DNA of 64,000 nt from Sepioteuthis lessoniana. Lineage: Eukaryota; Mollusca; Cephalopoda; Myopsida; Loliginidae. The stretch lies in assembly GCA_963585895.1 (NCBI GenBank), contig OY757934.1:37731336-37795335 (forward strand), read 5' to 3'. A program made the translations under genes and the position numbers. Shown in pieces: positions 53,444 through 64,000 of this stretch. The stretch's first letter is position 1. Every line of letters begins with the position of its first letter. The notes beneath the pieces were generated by a model that saw only the letters and a program-made list of their open reading frames with translations, searched no databases and was not told where the DNA came from.

Positions 53444-53996
53444 CAGTGTAATTCTAATGACGCTTTTAAACGACATCAACATTTGATAAGCAATTGATAT
53501 TAAATGGTTATTTACAGGTTTCTCAACCCACCGTGATTAAAGAACCATCTAACTATGTAGGTATATCTAACAAACTGCTTTTTTTTTCTATTCAAGTTTG
53601 AAAGAAAAAACAAACTACTATGTGGGTTAATAAAAAATTTCTCAAAAAATTATAAAGATCCCGTTAAAGGACATCCGAATTCTTTGTTGCTTTTTTCATT
53701 ATTCACAAAATAATCTTACATCAAATATTCATATTCTTGCAATTTTTTATTCAAATAATAGTTTTTTGCTGATCGTATTAACCAGAGTTAAGTATAAAAT
53801 TGGTGGTCAAATCGACAGGTCCAATTTTGGAGAATAAACACGTCGGCATGTATTTATGTTCTCGAAATAAAAAAAAAGTTAATTTATATCAAATGGAGTT
53901 ATAACAGCGCTTTCAGTTAAAAGTAGCCTCCCTTGAATTGTTTTTTTAAATGTTTTTTTTTTTTGTGCTACATTTTACGATGAGATGGCAAAATAA
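53444..53996. other. No feature seen
   Basis: AT-rich. An AAGGGAGG-type motif on the minus strand lies at about 53926. Confidence 0.4.
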
Positions 53997-54376
53997 AAAC
54001 GCTCGGTCGACAGTGGCTTAGAATACGCTGACTATATCCCCTACACAGGTGTAAGACCTCCACTAAAAAATGGTTTCCGAGGCATGACACTTTACAACAC
54101 CTGATGGTGAGGGTCCAGTTCTAGAGATCTGGGGAATATTTGTGTACCCCATCAATGTTAGAGTCCAATCTTTAGTTAAAAAAATCTGCTATAATATTAT
54201 TCGTATTTGATTGATAGTACGTTAGCACAAATTAAAATTAAAACTTTTAAAAAACAAGTACACAAATAATGTAAAAATAAAGTACAATGAACGCGATTCT
54301 CTAACCTCTCGACATAATATAATCCTTGATGGGTTGACATGCCATTAAAATCAATCAATCAATCAATCAATCTATT
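53997..54376 (+). repeat. Family D element
   Basis: CGGTCGACAGTGGCTTAGAA, TACGCTGACTATATCCCCTA, TGATGGTGAGGGTCCAGTTC, GATCTCTGG-type box, GATTCTCTAACCTCTCGACA, end GATGGGTTGACATGCCATTA, AAATCAATCAATC. Confidence 0.82.
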
Positions 54377-54919
54377 TTCCAAAACAATTTCAAGAATAAT
54401 CTATGAATCGAATTAAAATTCAGTCGACGAACGCTAAGCAGATGCTTAATTCTTAATATTTCATGCATCTTGTTTTCAAATTTGCGATCATTTTGTGCGA
54501 TATACGATTAAGATGAAGTGCATGGTGGCGAAACTATTAGTGGCACGGAAATCGGAAAGGGCAAACCGTGTCCGAGTTAAATCTGTTTGCGTTCACTTAC
54601 CAATAAAATGAAATAATGTATGGCCATTGAATTCGATGATCATTATTAACTTAGCCAAAATTTAGCAAATAGGCTACATTGGTATTTTTTTTTTATTGTG
54701 GTGAAGGTTTTGTTGTTGGGAATTTGTAAACCTAATTCCGCTTAAAAATAAGACATACCTTTTTAAGTGCAGGTATTCATCTTCATATATTCTAAGCAGA
54801 ATACTTTAATTCAATCAACAAGGCAAAAACAGGAGGACGCACAGTTTTCTTTTTATTTATAAAGTGTGAGTGATAAAAACTAGGGGAAGATAACCTGACC
54901 TCTATTCAAATGTGGGATT
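54377..54919. other. No feature seen
   Basis: AT-rich spacer. Confidence 0.4.
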
Positions 54920-55207
54920 TGGGGCTGTTTCAAAACAGTTCTAGTTCAAGCAATTCATTTTAGCATAAGTACACAGTTTATTTCTATTTGACACATTGAT
55001 AGGACCCTATCAGGTGCTACTACTCCAGGTCAGAGTGTACCTGGGAGCGATGGCAATGAACGGATACTCCGCATTCCCCAAAACTCCAGCATGACTGGAA
55101 CCTCACCATCAGATTGTTTAGTGTCAAGTCAGGACACTCATTGGGGTGGGGTCTTACCCCTCTGCAGGGATGCCAATCGGTGTATCCTACAGCCTCAGCC
55201 GACTGTG
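54920..55207 (-). repeat. Family C element, 5' half
   Basis: Minus strand: AGTCGGCTGAGGCTGTAGGA, TCCCTGCAGAGGGGTAAGAC, TCTGATGGTGAGGTTCCAGT, CATGCTGGAGTTTTGGGGAA, CATTGCCATCGCTCCCAGGT, AGCACCTGATAGGGTCCTAT. Only one or two internal units and no tail: a 3'-truncated copy. Confidence 0.88.
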
Positions 55208-55367
55208 CAAAAAGATTGTTGAATTACAATAATTATTCATAATAGTTCGTGCCAGGATGTTGAGTTAATCCAAAATCGAAGAGGAAGGAGGTGGCTTGGG
55301 TTAATTCTTAATGCTTCGAAATAGATTAGCCCGAAAAACCCTACCCTGGAATCAGCACTGATATATA
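55208..55367. other. No feature seen
   Basis: Spacer. Confidence 0.4.
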
Positions 55368-56246
55368 TATGAGGATCATTAAATAAGTTTCCATACTTTT
55401 TTCCTATGGGCACTTTTATTGACAGTACACACATGAAACTCTAGTAGTCCTCTTCGAAGTAATCTCCTCCGGCTGCATTGCACTTGTTGTACCGTTCCAA
55501 CAACTTCTGGAAGGCCCCATGGAAGTCATCTTGTATGAGCGTGTCAATGACCTTCGTCACAGCCTCTTTCATCTCCTCAATTGTCTCATAACGACAGCCT
55601 CTAAGTTTTTCCTTGAGCTTAGGGAATAACGAAAAGTCACAGGACTATAGGGAGGGTGAGAAACTGTCTTGGTGCCGATCTTGGTTAAATAGTCTGTTAC
55701 AAGGATGGAGTTGTGGACTGGTGCATTTTCCTGGTGGAAATGCCACTGTCCCGATTTGAAGAGTGCTGGCCTCTTCCGACGAAATCTCTTCCTGAACTCC
55801 CTAACCCCAACCCTAACCCTTTGGCCAATCAACTCTGGTGTATTGACTTCCTTACTCCTCCCACACCTTTCATCATCCCTCACAGACTCCCTGCCTTCCT
55901 TGAATCTCTTATGCCACACAAAAACTGGTGGTCGAAAAGCAGTCTGAAGCATTCCCATACGTTTCTGTGGCATCATTTTTTCCAAGTTTAAAACACAATT
56001 TTATTGCATATCGTTCTTCTAAAGTGTCCTCACGTCCAGATTGCATTTTTGAAATTCACCAGCTGTGACAATCAGGCTTTAGTAGGGTGTATTCCGACTG
56101 CTGCTGTAGCCGTTCATTTGAAGCCGAAATCATAAAAATTCGTCAGTCATCTCACAAGATGTATAGCAATAACTTAGTGAATTTTCAAGAGTCTACGACA
56201 ATTCTAAATTCCTGTACAAAAAAAAAATTACTGAAGGCACCACGTA
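55368..56246 (-). mobile_element. Mariner element, copy 2 (defective)
   Basis: TA at 55368-55369 and 56245-56246. The 3' end reads TGAGGATCATTAAATAAGTT, TCCATACTTTTTTCCTATGG, uninterrupted, unlike copy 1. The opposite end keeps CGTGGTGCCTTC but the second block is eroded. Confidence 0.85.
55430..56050 (-). pseudogene. Mariner transposase, internally deleted
   Basis: The minus strand starts in the helix-turn-helix part (EMLQTAFRPP, FVWHKRFKEGRESVRDDERC, VNTPELIGQRVRV). It jumps to REFRKRFRRKRPALFKSG, then QWHFHQENAPVHNSILV (second catalytic Asp changed context, QEN for QDN), DYLTKIGTKTVSHPPYSP and VTFRYS. The stretch PDLAPCDF with the last catalytic Asp is removed. After stops it ends in the MQPEEITSK region. 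The join in the first half carries CCCTAACCCCAACCCTAACC. The set of deletions differs from copy 1. Confidence 0.85.
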
Positions 56247-56248
56247 TG

Positions 56249-56252
<4 letters not shown>

Positions 56253-56307
<55 letters not shown>
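56253..56307. repeat. (TA)n microsatellite
   Basis: About 27 TA units, directly beyond the mariner 5' end. Confidence 0.95.
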
Positions 56308-56311
<4 letters not shown>

Positions 56312-56679
56312 TGATCGTTTATCTGTTTTTTACAAGGCGAGGTGCAAGAAACAACTAGCCATTCTTGAAAGCCATTGCTATCATGCATTTTCGCCCTACA
56401 TTAGGTAGAGAGAAAAGTCAATTTTACGAGCTTTGTTTATTTGGGGAGTTAAGTTGGAATTTGGAGAGTTGAGAGTTTGTTTTCCTCTCCTTTCTAATTT
56501 TTTTTCTCAATATTACCCCTCTTGTTCATGATTTTTACTTATTTTAATCGATTCCGGTCATGACAATTCAAAAAGCGCCGGACGAAAGGGTCCATTTAGT
56601 TTAGTTTTATTATTTTCAACTGATTTAATAAAATGATCCTCCACCCGATTCAATTAATTATACAATTCTGCTGGACCAA

Positions 56680-56722
<43 letters not shown>

Positions 56723-56973
56723 TGCCTATGCAGGTTTGTACAACTGATACTTGTCAATTTTTGCAAAGAGTAAGTTTCTCTTTGATGTATTTTTACAAAG
56801 AAATGTCTTTGAGCGAAGTTAAGTGTTCGTCTCAGTCACAACTAGAAACTTTAATGTTAACCACTTAACCAACGAAACAGATCGCAGACACAAAGACTGA
56901 AAAAGACAAATTCGTACACAAGCATGCAGATGTGGATCGAATTTTTAGAGCCTCATTTTCAATAAGTATATTT
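56308..56973. other. Spacer with a (TA)n tract
   Basis: TA units at 56684-56720. No gene seen. Confidence 0.5.
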
Positions 56974-57222
56974 CAGTTAGAGTGTTCACCAAAGGCCTGG
57001 GAGACAGGTATTCAATCCCTGGTCAAGTCATAACAAAGACTCAAAAAATGGTACTTGATACCTCTTTGCTTAACCCTCAGCATTATAAGGTATGGATCAA
57101 GGTTAAAGTTGAGCAATCCAGAGAAAGGTGTAGCTCCCTTCCCTAACCCTCGGTGTAGTAGCTATTGAAAAGGGAGCCTTCGAGCCCCCATCGACTACGG
57201 TTGCCAACTTTACTTATATATA
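56974..57222 (+). repeat. SINE A copy
   Basis: Head AGTTAGAGTGTTCACCAAAG, B box GGTATTCAATCCCTGGTCAA, body to CATCGACTACGGTTGCCAAC, TTTACTTATATATAG. Confidence 0.9.
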
Positions 57223-57549
57223 GTTATATCTTCGCATTTTTAAATGTAAGCCAACACCTTCGTTTCAAGAAGGTAATTGTGCACTTTTGGTGCTATTATT
57301 TATAAAATTTTCCGTTATCAATTGTAAATTTAAGTGAATACTTATCCTGCAACACACACGGAAGCCCATTTGATGGTACAGGGGAGACAACTTCAAAAGA
57401 AATATACTTGTCTCACGGAGCAAAATATAAAAATTAAACTATTAGACAACAATATTTCAATAATCAATAAACTTTTAAAAATTCAGACTTTTACACTAAA
57501 GATTTGATGACATGATATGAAGGCCTTGAAATATTCAATTTGATTTCAT
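57223..57549. other. No feature seen
   Basis: AT-rich. GGGGAGACAACTT at about 57382 is one of the recurrent mollusc-type motifs. Confidence 0.4.
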
Positions 57550-58741
<1,192 letters not shown>

Positions 58742-59290
58742 TGGTGCTTTCCAAGTCGGTAGAGATGTCTGCCTTGAAAACTAGCCATACATTTTAGACT
58801 TATCACATCGTCAAATTTGGGGGAGTTCCTGTGGGGTAGTAGCTGCAACATCGTCGTAAGCAAGTTTGGACTCCAGTCGTGCTATTACTTTCACTCCCAG
58901 TGGGTAGAGCGTTCGCCAATGGTCCGGGAGACCGGGGTTCAATCCCAGGTCGAATCATACCAAAGACTTTTAAAAAATGGTACTTGATACATCCTTTCTT
59001 AATACTCAGCATTATAAGGTACGGGTCAAAGGTAAAGTCGAGCAATCTAGGGCCCTCCCCTACACCTAGGTGTAGTAGTTATTGAAAAGGGAGCCTTCGG
59101 GTAGCCCTCGACTACAGTCGCCCTCGACTACTGTCACCCTCTACTACAGTCGCCAACTTCACTTACTTTATTATGAACCCCTTTATTGTTCCAATTATGG
59201 GTTAAATAATATCACTGCTATTCCTCTATAAGGATAGCTTGGGTATTAAATTACCCAAGAAGGTCGATGTGCCATTAAACAAAGAAAAAA
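58742..59290 (+). repeat. SINE F copy, split by SINE A
   Basis: Left part to 58896: AAGTCGGTAGAGATGTCTGC, then GACTCCAGTCGTGCTATTAC, TTTCACT. Right part 59169-59290: GAACCCCTTTATTGTTCCAA, TTATGGGTTAAATAATATCA, GGGTATTAAATTACCCAAGA...GTCGATGTGCCATTAAAC. The two halves join at the same point of the F body as the intact copy at 7376-7612. TTACTTT lies at both junctions. Confidence 0.8.
58897..59168 (+). repeat. SINE A copy inserted in SINE F
   Basis: Head CAGTGGGTAGAGCGTTCGCC, B box GGGGTTCAATCCCAGGTCGA, full body. The segment CCCTCGACTACAGTCG near the end is present three times (59106-59150). Confidence 0.92.
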
Positions 59291-59471
59291 ACACACACCT
59301 TCGAATTACTTGCTTGACTTCAAGTTACATTAGACCTTATGAAGGATTTTTTTTTTTGTACAGTTGGACTTCGCCATCGTCGACAGAAGTTTATTTCATC
59401 TGTGGTTGGTACAATCAACTAAAACTCACTGTTTAAAAAAATTCAATTAAAACTAATTTGCAAAAAATATT

Positions 59472-59473
<2 letters not shown>

Positions 59474-59513
<40 letters not shown>
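59474..59513. repeat. (TA)n microsatellite
   Basis: About 20 TA units. Confidence 0.95.
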
Positions 59514-59516
<3 letters not shown>

Positions 59517-59737
59517 TAAAACGACGTAAACGCAATTCTTTGATAATAATGGTATTTTTAAATCTAAGAAAAGTAATCAATTTAACTATGCTAAAAATAA
59601 TTAATGCTTGAGTTCTCAGATTCTGAAAGTGTAGAAGAATTACTTTTTAAAAAGAACTAAGACTTTTTTCGCTTAATGATATTTTGAGATTTCAAGTGTT
59701 TGATATTTGCATAAAAATCCACAAATATATTTGCGAC

Positions 59738-60533
59738 ACTTCGGCTGGGGCTGTAGAATACAACGACTGCTTCTCTGCAGAGGGGTAAGAAACCCTCACT
59801 CACCCAACTGGATATTGACACTAAACAATCTGATGGTGAGGTTCCAGTGATGCTGGGCTTTTGGGAAATGCGGAGTACCCCTTTATTGCCATTGCTTCCA
59901 GGTCCACTCTCTCCCGGAATAGTAGCATATGATAAGGGTCCTATCTATGGGTTAAATAGAACTAAACTGTATACTTATGCTAAACTGAATTGTTTGAATT
60001 TGAACTGTTTGACTAAACTGAATTGCTTGAAATAGAAATGTTTTTGACAATTATTGGCCCAGCGGTTAGAGTGTTCGCCAATGGCCCGTCGAGTCATACC
60101 AAAGACTTTAAAAATGGAACTTGATACCACCTTGCTTAACACTCAGCATTATAAGGTACGGTTCAAGGGTAAAGTGGAGCAATCCTGGGAATGGAGTAGC
60201 GCCCTCTCCTACACCTTGGTGTAGTAGCTATCGAAAAGGAAGCCTTCGGGTCACCCTCGACTATGGACATTTAAATTGCGTGCTCGTGCTAAACTCAATT
60301 GTTTGAAATGGAACTGTTTTTCACATTGAAACTGTACTTACACTAACTGTTTTGACATTTAACTGTGTGTAAACAAAATCTGTACTTGTACTAAACTGAA
60401 TTAACTGAATTAGAACTGTTTTGACAACTAAACAACGAACTCATGCTTTTCTGAATTTTTTGAAATAGACTATTTGCATAAAAAGGGATTTGGCGTTAAA
60501 TAACTTACAAAGGTTGATATGACATAAAACCCA
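59738..60533 (+). repeat. Family C element, split by SINE A
   Basis: Head CTTCGGCTGGGGCTGTAGAA, GCAGAGGGGTAAGAAACCC, CAGTGATGCTGGGCTTTTGG, CCTATCTATGGGTTAAATAG, several internal units on both sides of the insert. Tail GGATTTGGCGTTAAATAACT...GTTGATATGACATAAAACCC. Confidence 0.9.
60055..60268 (+). repeat. SINE A copy lacking its B box
   Basis: Head GGCCCAGCGGTTAGAGTGTT, CGCCAATGGCCC, then directly GTCGAGTCATACCAAAGAC. The about 23 bases holding GGTTCAATCCC are missing. The rest of the body is well preserved. It lies inside an internal unit of the family C element. Confidence 0.9.
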
Positions 60534-60548
60534 AACAAAATATATAGC

Positions 60549-61039
<491 letters not shown>

Positions 61040-61320
61040 AACGGTTATCGTCGTGGAAAATGGAATCGGTAACTCGAGTTCAAATCCTGGACGAGGCTGT
61101 TTGGGTTTCACTTCGAGCTAAAACCTTTGGGAAAGGCATGAATCCAGTTGTCCCCCCCTCCTTGCTAAGTGTGGATAGTAGAGCGAACTGAGTCTTTTAC
61201 TCTTGGCTCATCAACCAGTTAAGGAGAAGGAAAACTTTTAATCAAAACCATCATCACTTCTCTAAAAAAAACTAACCTTGTGCCACATCCCACCGATGGC
61301 TGAGGAGGAGGGTAAATATA
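61040..61320 (+). repeat. SINE B copy
   Basis: GTAACGGTTATCGTCGTGGA, B box CGAGTTCAAATCCTGGACGA, GGGAAAGGCATGAATCCAGT, GGAGAAGGAAAACTTTTAAT, CTAACCTTGTGCCACATCCC, GAGGAGGAGGGTAAATATAA. Confidence 0.9.
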
Positions 61321-61651
61321 AACTTGAATGTTTATTGATTTTTACGGTTTTTTCTTGTCTAAACTGAAATATGAGTTATGATCAAAATCTAACTATCAAC
61401 TGCTAAGCGTTAAGAAAGATGTATTTCAACTTAAGATTAAGAGTTCCCTCCTCTGAAATCAAAAGAACAGTATTTAGAATTTCCTAAGTTTTCCTTCGTT
61501 CGGCAAAGATTGCTTACAGTACCTTTTTACTGTTGGGATACTACATGAAACGGTCTCCCTTGTCACAGTGTTTGAGGAACTCTTTCACGTCACGAGTCCT
61601 TTTTGGTCACGTGACGAGGCGAATCCAGGAATCCAACTCATTTACAAACAG
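61321..61651. other. No feature seen
   Basis: Becomes less AT-rich towards 61560. Contains GTCACGTGAC, an E-box palindrome, near 61608. Confidence 0.4.
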
Positions 61652-61736
61652 GACTCCAGAAGGGACAGACGTAATCGTTCGCTCCTTAGCCGCGACGTAC
61701 ATGGTGTCTCCCTATTTTTACCAGACCAGAGAATGA
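61652..61736 (+). CDS. Weak candidate exon
   Basis: Preceded by CATTTACAAACAG and followed by the strong donor sequence GTAAGT. In one frame the 85 bases read TPEGTDVIVRSLAATYMVSP, YFYQTRE. It is more GC-balanced than its surroundings and codes without a stop. No family recognised, and a chance pairing of splice-like signals is quite possible. Confidence 0.2.
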
Positions 61737-61742
61737 GTAAGT

Positions 61743-62147
61743 GATTTCCACCTCTTTGTTGTATGGACTTCTCTGCATGTTCCTCGAAAGTATTCCGACT
61801 CTTTTATTCCTCTCAACGGGAACTTAGTCTCCCTTCTTGTTTGATGTAGAATTAAATGTTATATAGTAATAATTCTCTTGTCTGTTCTTCCGACTGAAAA
61901 TTCTGTGTTTGGTTATTCTCGTTTGGATAACCGATTTCATTATACAAAGTAGGCGTTAGCAACGGGTTTACACCTCGTTAAACCTTATTCCACCAAATCA
62001 AAAGATAAGTTTCGCCCTTATATGAGTTATAGTCTCCAGCAGAACAAGAAGGAGACTTTAATTTTGTCGAGACTCTTGCATATTCCATTGTTCGGAAAAT
62101 AATGGCCGATTTATTTACACATTGAAATACTTCCGCTGTTAATTGAA
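61743..62147. other. No feature seen
   Basis: Spacer without supported feature. Confidence 0.4.
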
Positions 62148-62470
62148 CTGAGGAAACACTGACTGTATCCCTTACAGAGAGGTACCAACAAAAAACAGGG
62201 TTCCTGAATAGACACTTTACTGCATCGGATGGTGAGATCCAGTTCTGGACTTCTGGGGAGTGTGAAGTAGCCCTTTATTGCCATTCTTGCCAAGTACATT
62301 CTGGACCAGGGTAGTAGTAACTGTTAAAATCTCATTTATGGGTTGAAAAAACCCTTTTGAAACAACGACAGAAAAATGTTAAGAACAGACTAGAAACGCG
62401 ATTCCCAAAGTAAAAAGCATCAGATAATCCTAGACGGGTTGACATGCCGTTAAAATCATCGAACCAGTTG
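62148..62470 (+). repeat. Family D element
   Basis: GAGGAAACACTGACTGTATC, CCTTACAGAGAGGTACC, GACACTTTACTGCATCGGAT, GGTGAGATCCAGTTCTGGAC, TTCTGGGGAGTGTGAAGTAG, end GACGGGTTGACATGCCGTTA, AAATCATC. Confidence 0.83.
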
Positions 62471-62520
62471 AAATACAAAATCGCTTATAATTTTATTATC
62501 AACCGATTTCTCTCCCCCAC

Positions 62521-62522
62521 CG

Positions 62523-62564
<42 letters not shown>

Positions 62565-62565
62565 G
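62521..62565. repeat. Compound (CT)n(TA)n microsatellite
   Basis: About 10 CT and 12 TA units. Confidence 0.9.
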
Positions 62566-62576
62566 CAGTAGTGTTT

Positions 62577-62754
62577 CGGCTTGGTTGGGTGTATTTGCCA
62601 GTATCGCTATGTCATCGGCGTAGTCGGCGTCGGTAATTGCTTCTTTTCTTTGTCAGCTCGAAGACGTTTTCTCTGATTTTATCGATCGATGTTCTAAGCT
62701 CGCAGTCTAGGCAGATGATAAAGAGGTATGGGGCTAGCGTGTCCCCTTGTAGTA

Positions 62755-62756
<2 letters not shown>
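62577..62756 (-). pseudogene. LINE-Y reverse transcriptase core fragment
   Basis: The minus strand reads LLQGDTLAPYLFIICLDCEL, RTSIDKIRENVFELTKK. After a frame change comes a DADYADDIAILANTP-like stretch. QGD.LAPYLF is motif B of non-LTR reverse transcriptases and YADD is the catalytic motif C. This sits upstream of the C-terminal segments seen in the other LINE-Y copies. It ends abruptly against a TA tract on both sides. Confidence 0.8.

Positions 62757-62781
<25 letters not shown>
62757..62781. repeat. (TA)n microsatellite
   Basis: About 12 TA units. Confidence 0.9.
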
Positions 62782-62785
<4 letters not shown>

Positions 62786-63229
62786 CATATAAATTCAAGT
62801 CCATGAATTACTAATATGGAATAATTCATATACAGAATATATTAGAACTTTCTTATAATTCTAACAGTGCTCGATGTATGGCGATTAATACAAAAGAATA
62901 TACCGAAAAACTCACATACAGAGCAAATATGTATCTGTAATATCAAAGAAAACGCAACAGATATTATGCCATGATAAACTTATTTCGACAATTCACTAAT
63001 TACGAATCTCTTCATCAGATGGCTGCATAATTCAAATGGAGATAATTAAAACATGTTCTTTGTATGGTACAAGTCCTAGTATCGCAGTTTCAAAGTGAAG
63101 TGTGTATTTATGCACGATTATGCCCCTTTTACATGTATCTAAGTGAATTTTTGAGCATAAATGTTTTACTGGAGAGATGATAAATTAATAATGGCATAAT
63201 ATCTGATGAGTTTTCTTTCATATATATAT
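62782..63229. other. No feature seen
   Basis: AT-rich spacer. Confidence 0.4.
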
Positions 63230-63512
63230 ATCATATTTACCCAACCACTCCGCTCGGGCAGGATATGACACAAGGTCAGTTTTTAATTGGAGTTTAACAG
63301 GTTTGAATTCAGAGTTTTCCTTCTCCTAGACCAGTTGCCTCACCAAGACAGAAGAACCTAGTCTGCCCTACTATTTACCCATAGTGGGAGGGAGAATAAT
63401 TGGATTCATACCTTCCCCAAGGGTATTAGTGCTATGTCAAATGCTATGAGTCTCGTCCAGGATTTGAACTCATGTCGCCGTGTCCATTTCCTACGACGAT
63501 AACCATTACACT

Positions 63513-63514
<2 letters not shown>
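63230..63514 (-). repeat. SINE B copy, full length
   Basis: Minus strand: GTAGTGTAATGGTTATCGTC, GTAGGAAATGGACACGGCGA, B box GAGTTCAAATCCTGGACGAG, body to GCCCGAGCGGAGTGGTTGGG, TAAATATG. Its head abuts a (GT)n tract. Confidence 0.93.

Positions 63515-63515
<1 letters not shown>

Positions 63516-63578
<63 letters not shown>
63516..63578. repeat. (GT)n microsatellite
   Basis: About 31 GT units. Confidence 0.95.
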
Positions 63579-63580
<2 letters not shown>

Positions 63581-63615
63581 ACAATGTCTCTTTCGACACA
63601 CAAGCACACACATTC

Positions 63616-64000
63616 CTATATCATCATCGGTTTCGTAACTTCAGCTGGAGGCATTTGTAGAGGCGCCACTGATGATTCTCTGACAATCATCCGCCATCTA
63701 TCTCTGTTGCGAGTGGCAATTTGTGACTCAACGAAAGATTGGCCTGTTCATTCCCGGCTGTTATCTTTAGACTTCTTATTCTGTCTGCCTGTTTATCATC
63801 CTCTCGGTATTGTGCCTTGCGGGAAAGTTTTTGGCAGGTCTGATGATCTTGTTACATGTCCACACCACAGCATTTTTCTTTTCTTCACTATGTTAAGCAG
63901 GCTGTCCTTTGACCCCAAAGTTGTTGTTAAATTTTTCTGGCTTCTCAGTTCAATGTGTCTTTAGAATTCAGCAGTGAGAATCCACAATTTACTGTTGTAC
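63616..64000 (-). pseudogene. LINE-T C-terminal end, continues beyond window
   Basis: The minus strand reads NIVKKRKMLWCGHVTRSSDL, PKTFPQGTIPRG. After two stops comes GRQNKKSKDNSREWTGQSF, VESQIATRNRDRWRMIVRES, SVAPLQMPPAEVTKPMMI and stop at 63616. The order GHV.RSS-QGT-GRQ.K-EWTG-DRWR is the C-terminal tail of a non-LTR retrotransposon family common in invertebrates. Near-intact but for a stop pair in the middle. Its upstream part lies off the right edge. The 149-codon plus-strand frame over it is an antisense shadow. Confidence 0.78.

Noticed and set aside
55705..55991. Plus-strand frames of 80 and 92 codons
   Set aside because: Antisense of the mariner transposase remnant.
63515..63964. 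149-codon plus-strand frame
   Set aside because: It starts in a GT repeat and continues as the antisense of the LINE-T C-terminus.

Overview
The window looks like intergenic or intronic nuclear DNA from an animal, most likely a mollusc and possibly a gastropod. It is AT-rich, has no operon-like gene packing, and is full of short simple repeats such as (TA)n, (GT)n and (GA)n. It carries tRNA-derived SINEs with recognisable B boxes, LINE, Penelope-like, mariner and Tc1 remnants, and scattered copies of the motif AAGGGAGAYAAYT that I associate with mollusc genomes. The taxon is an inference from repeat style; no marker gene is present.

I found only one segment I would defend as host protein-coding sequence: a first coding exon on the minus strand at 30596-30872. 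It begins MGSCASK, an N-myristoylation-type start, and ends at a good splice donor. Two CCAAT boxes lie about 160 bases upstream of its ATG. I do not recognise the gene. Weaker exon candidates are at 7969-8280 (minus) and 61652-61736 (plus). If the first belongs to the same minus-strand gene, much of the left half of the window would be intron.

The rest is layered mobile DNA. For reference I name the families by letter. SINE A is tRNA-derived, about 250 bp, ten copies. SINE B is tRNA-derived, about 290 bp, twelve copies. Family C is 550-850 bp with internal 60-bp units, and D is a relative of C. F is a tRNA-headed SINE that ends in the C-type tail. E is a foldback element of about 540 bp with a hammerhead-ribozyme-like core in each arm. 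LINE-Y, LINE-R and LINE-T are three non-LTR retrotransposon families recognised from reverse transcriptase or C-terminal protein motifs. Three DNA transposon groups occur: two copies of one mariner (27752-28751 and 55368-56246), an older mariner tail (17436-17720), and Tc1-like remnants (19864-19965 and 21178-21727). A dismembered Penelope-like element covers about 35.9-38.8 kb.

Layout. 0-13 kb: sparse repeats, a local 240-bp segmental duplication (1.3 and 4.2 kb) and LINE-Y fragments. 13.5-15.4 kb: LINE-R reverse transcriptase facing three tandem antisense LINE-R ends. 17-25 kb: mariner, Tc1, SINEs and a 5S-rRNA-derived piece (25.15 kb). 26.2-27.2 kb: a 36-bp minisatellite split by a SINE. 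27.7-31 kb: a mariner carrying a 149-bp copy of the host exon, and the exon itself 3 kb away. 31-43.9 kb: SINEs, family C and Penelope pieces, nested up to three deep. 44-64 kb: more C, D, F, SINE A and SINE B copies, a second mariner, a GC-rich LTR-like block at 50.9-51.4 kb, and LINE-T at the right edge.

The most unusual structure is the mosaic insertion inside the mariner at 27.77-27.94 kb. It appears to be assembled from two nearby templates, one of them host coding sequence. The E foldback family with its ribozyme-like core and the exchange of one 3' tail between unrelated SINE heads are the next most interesting.
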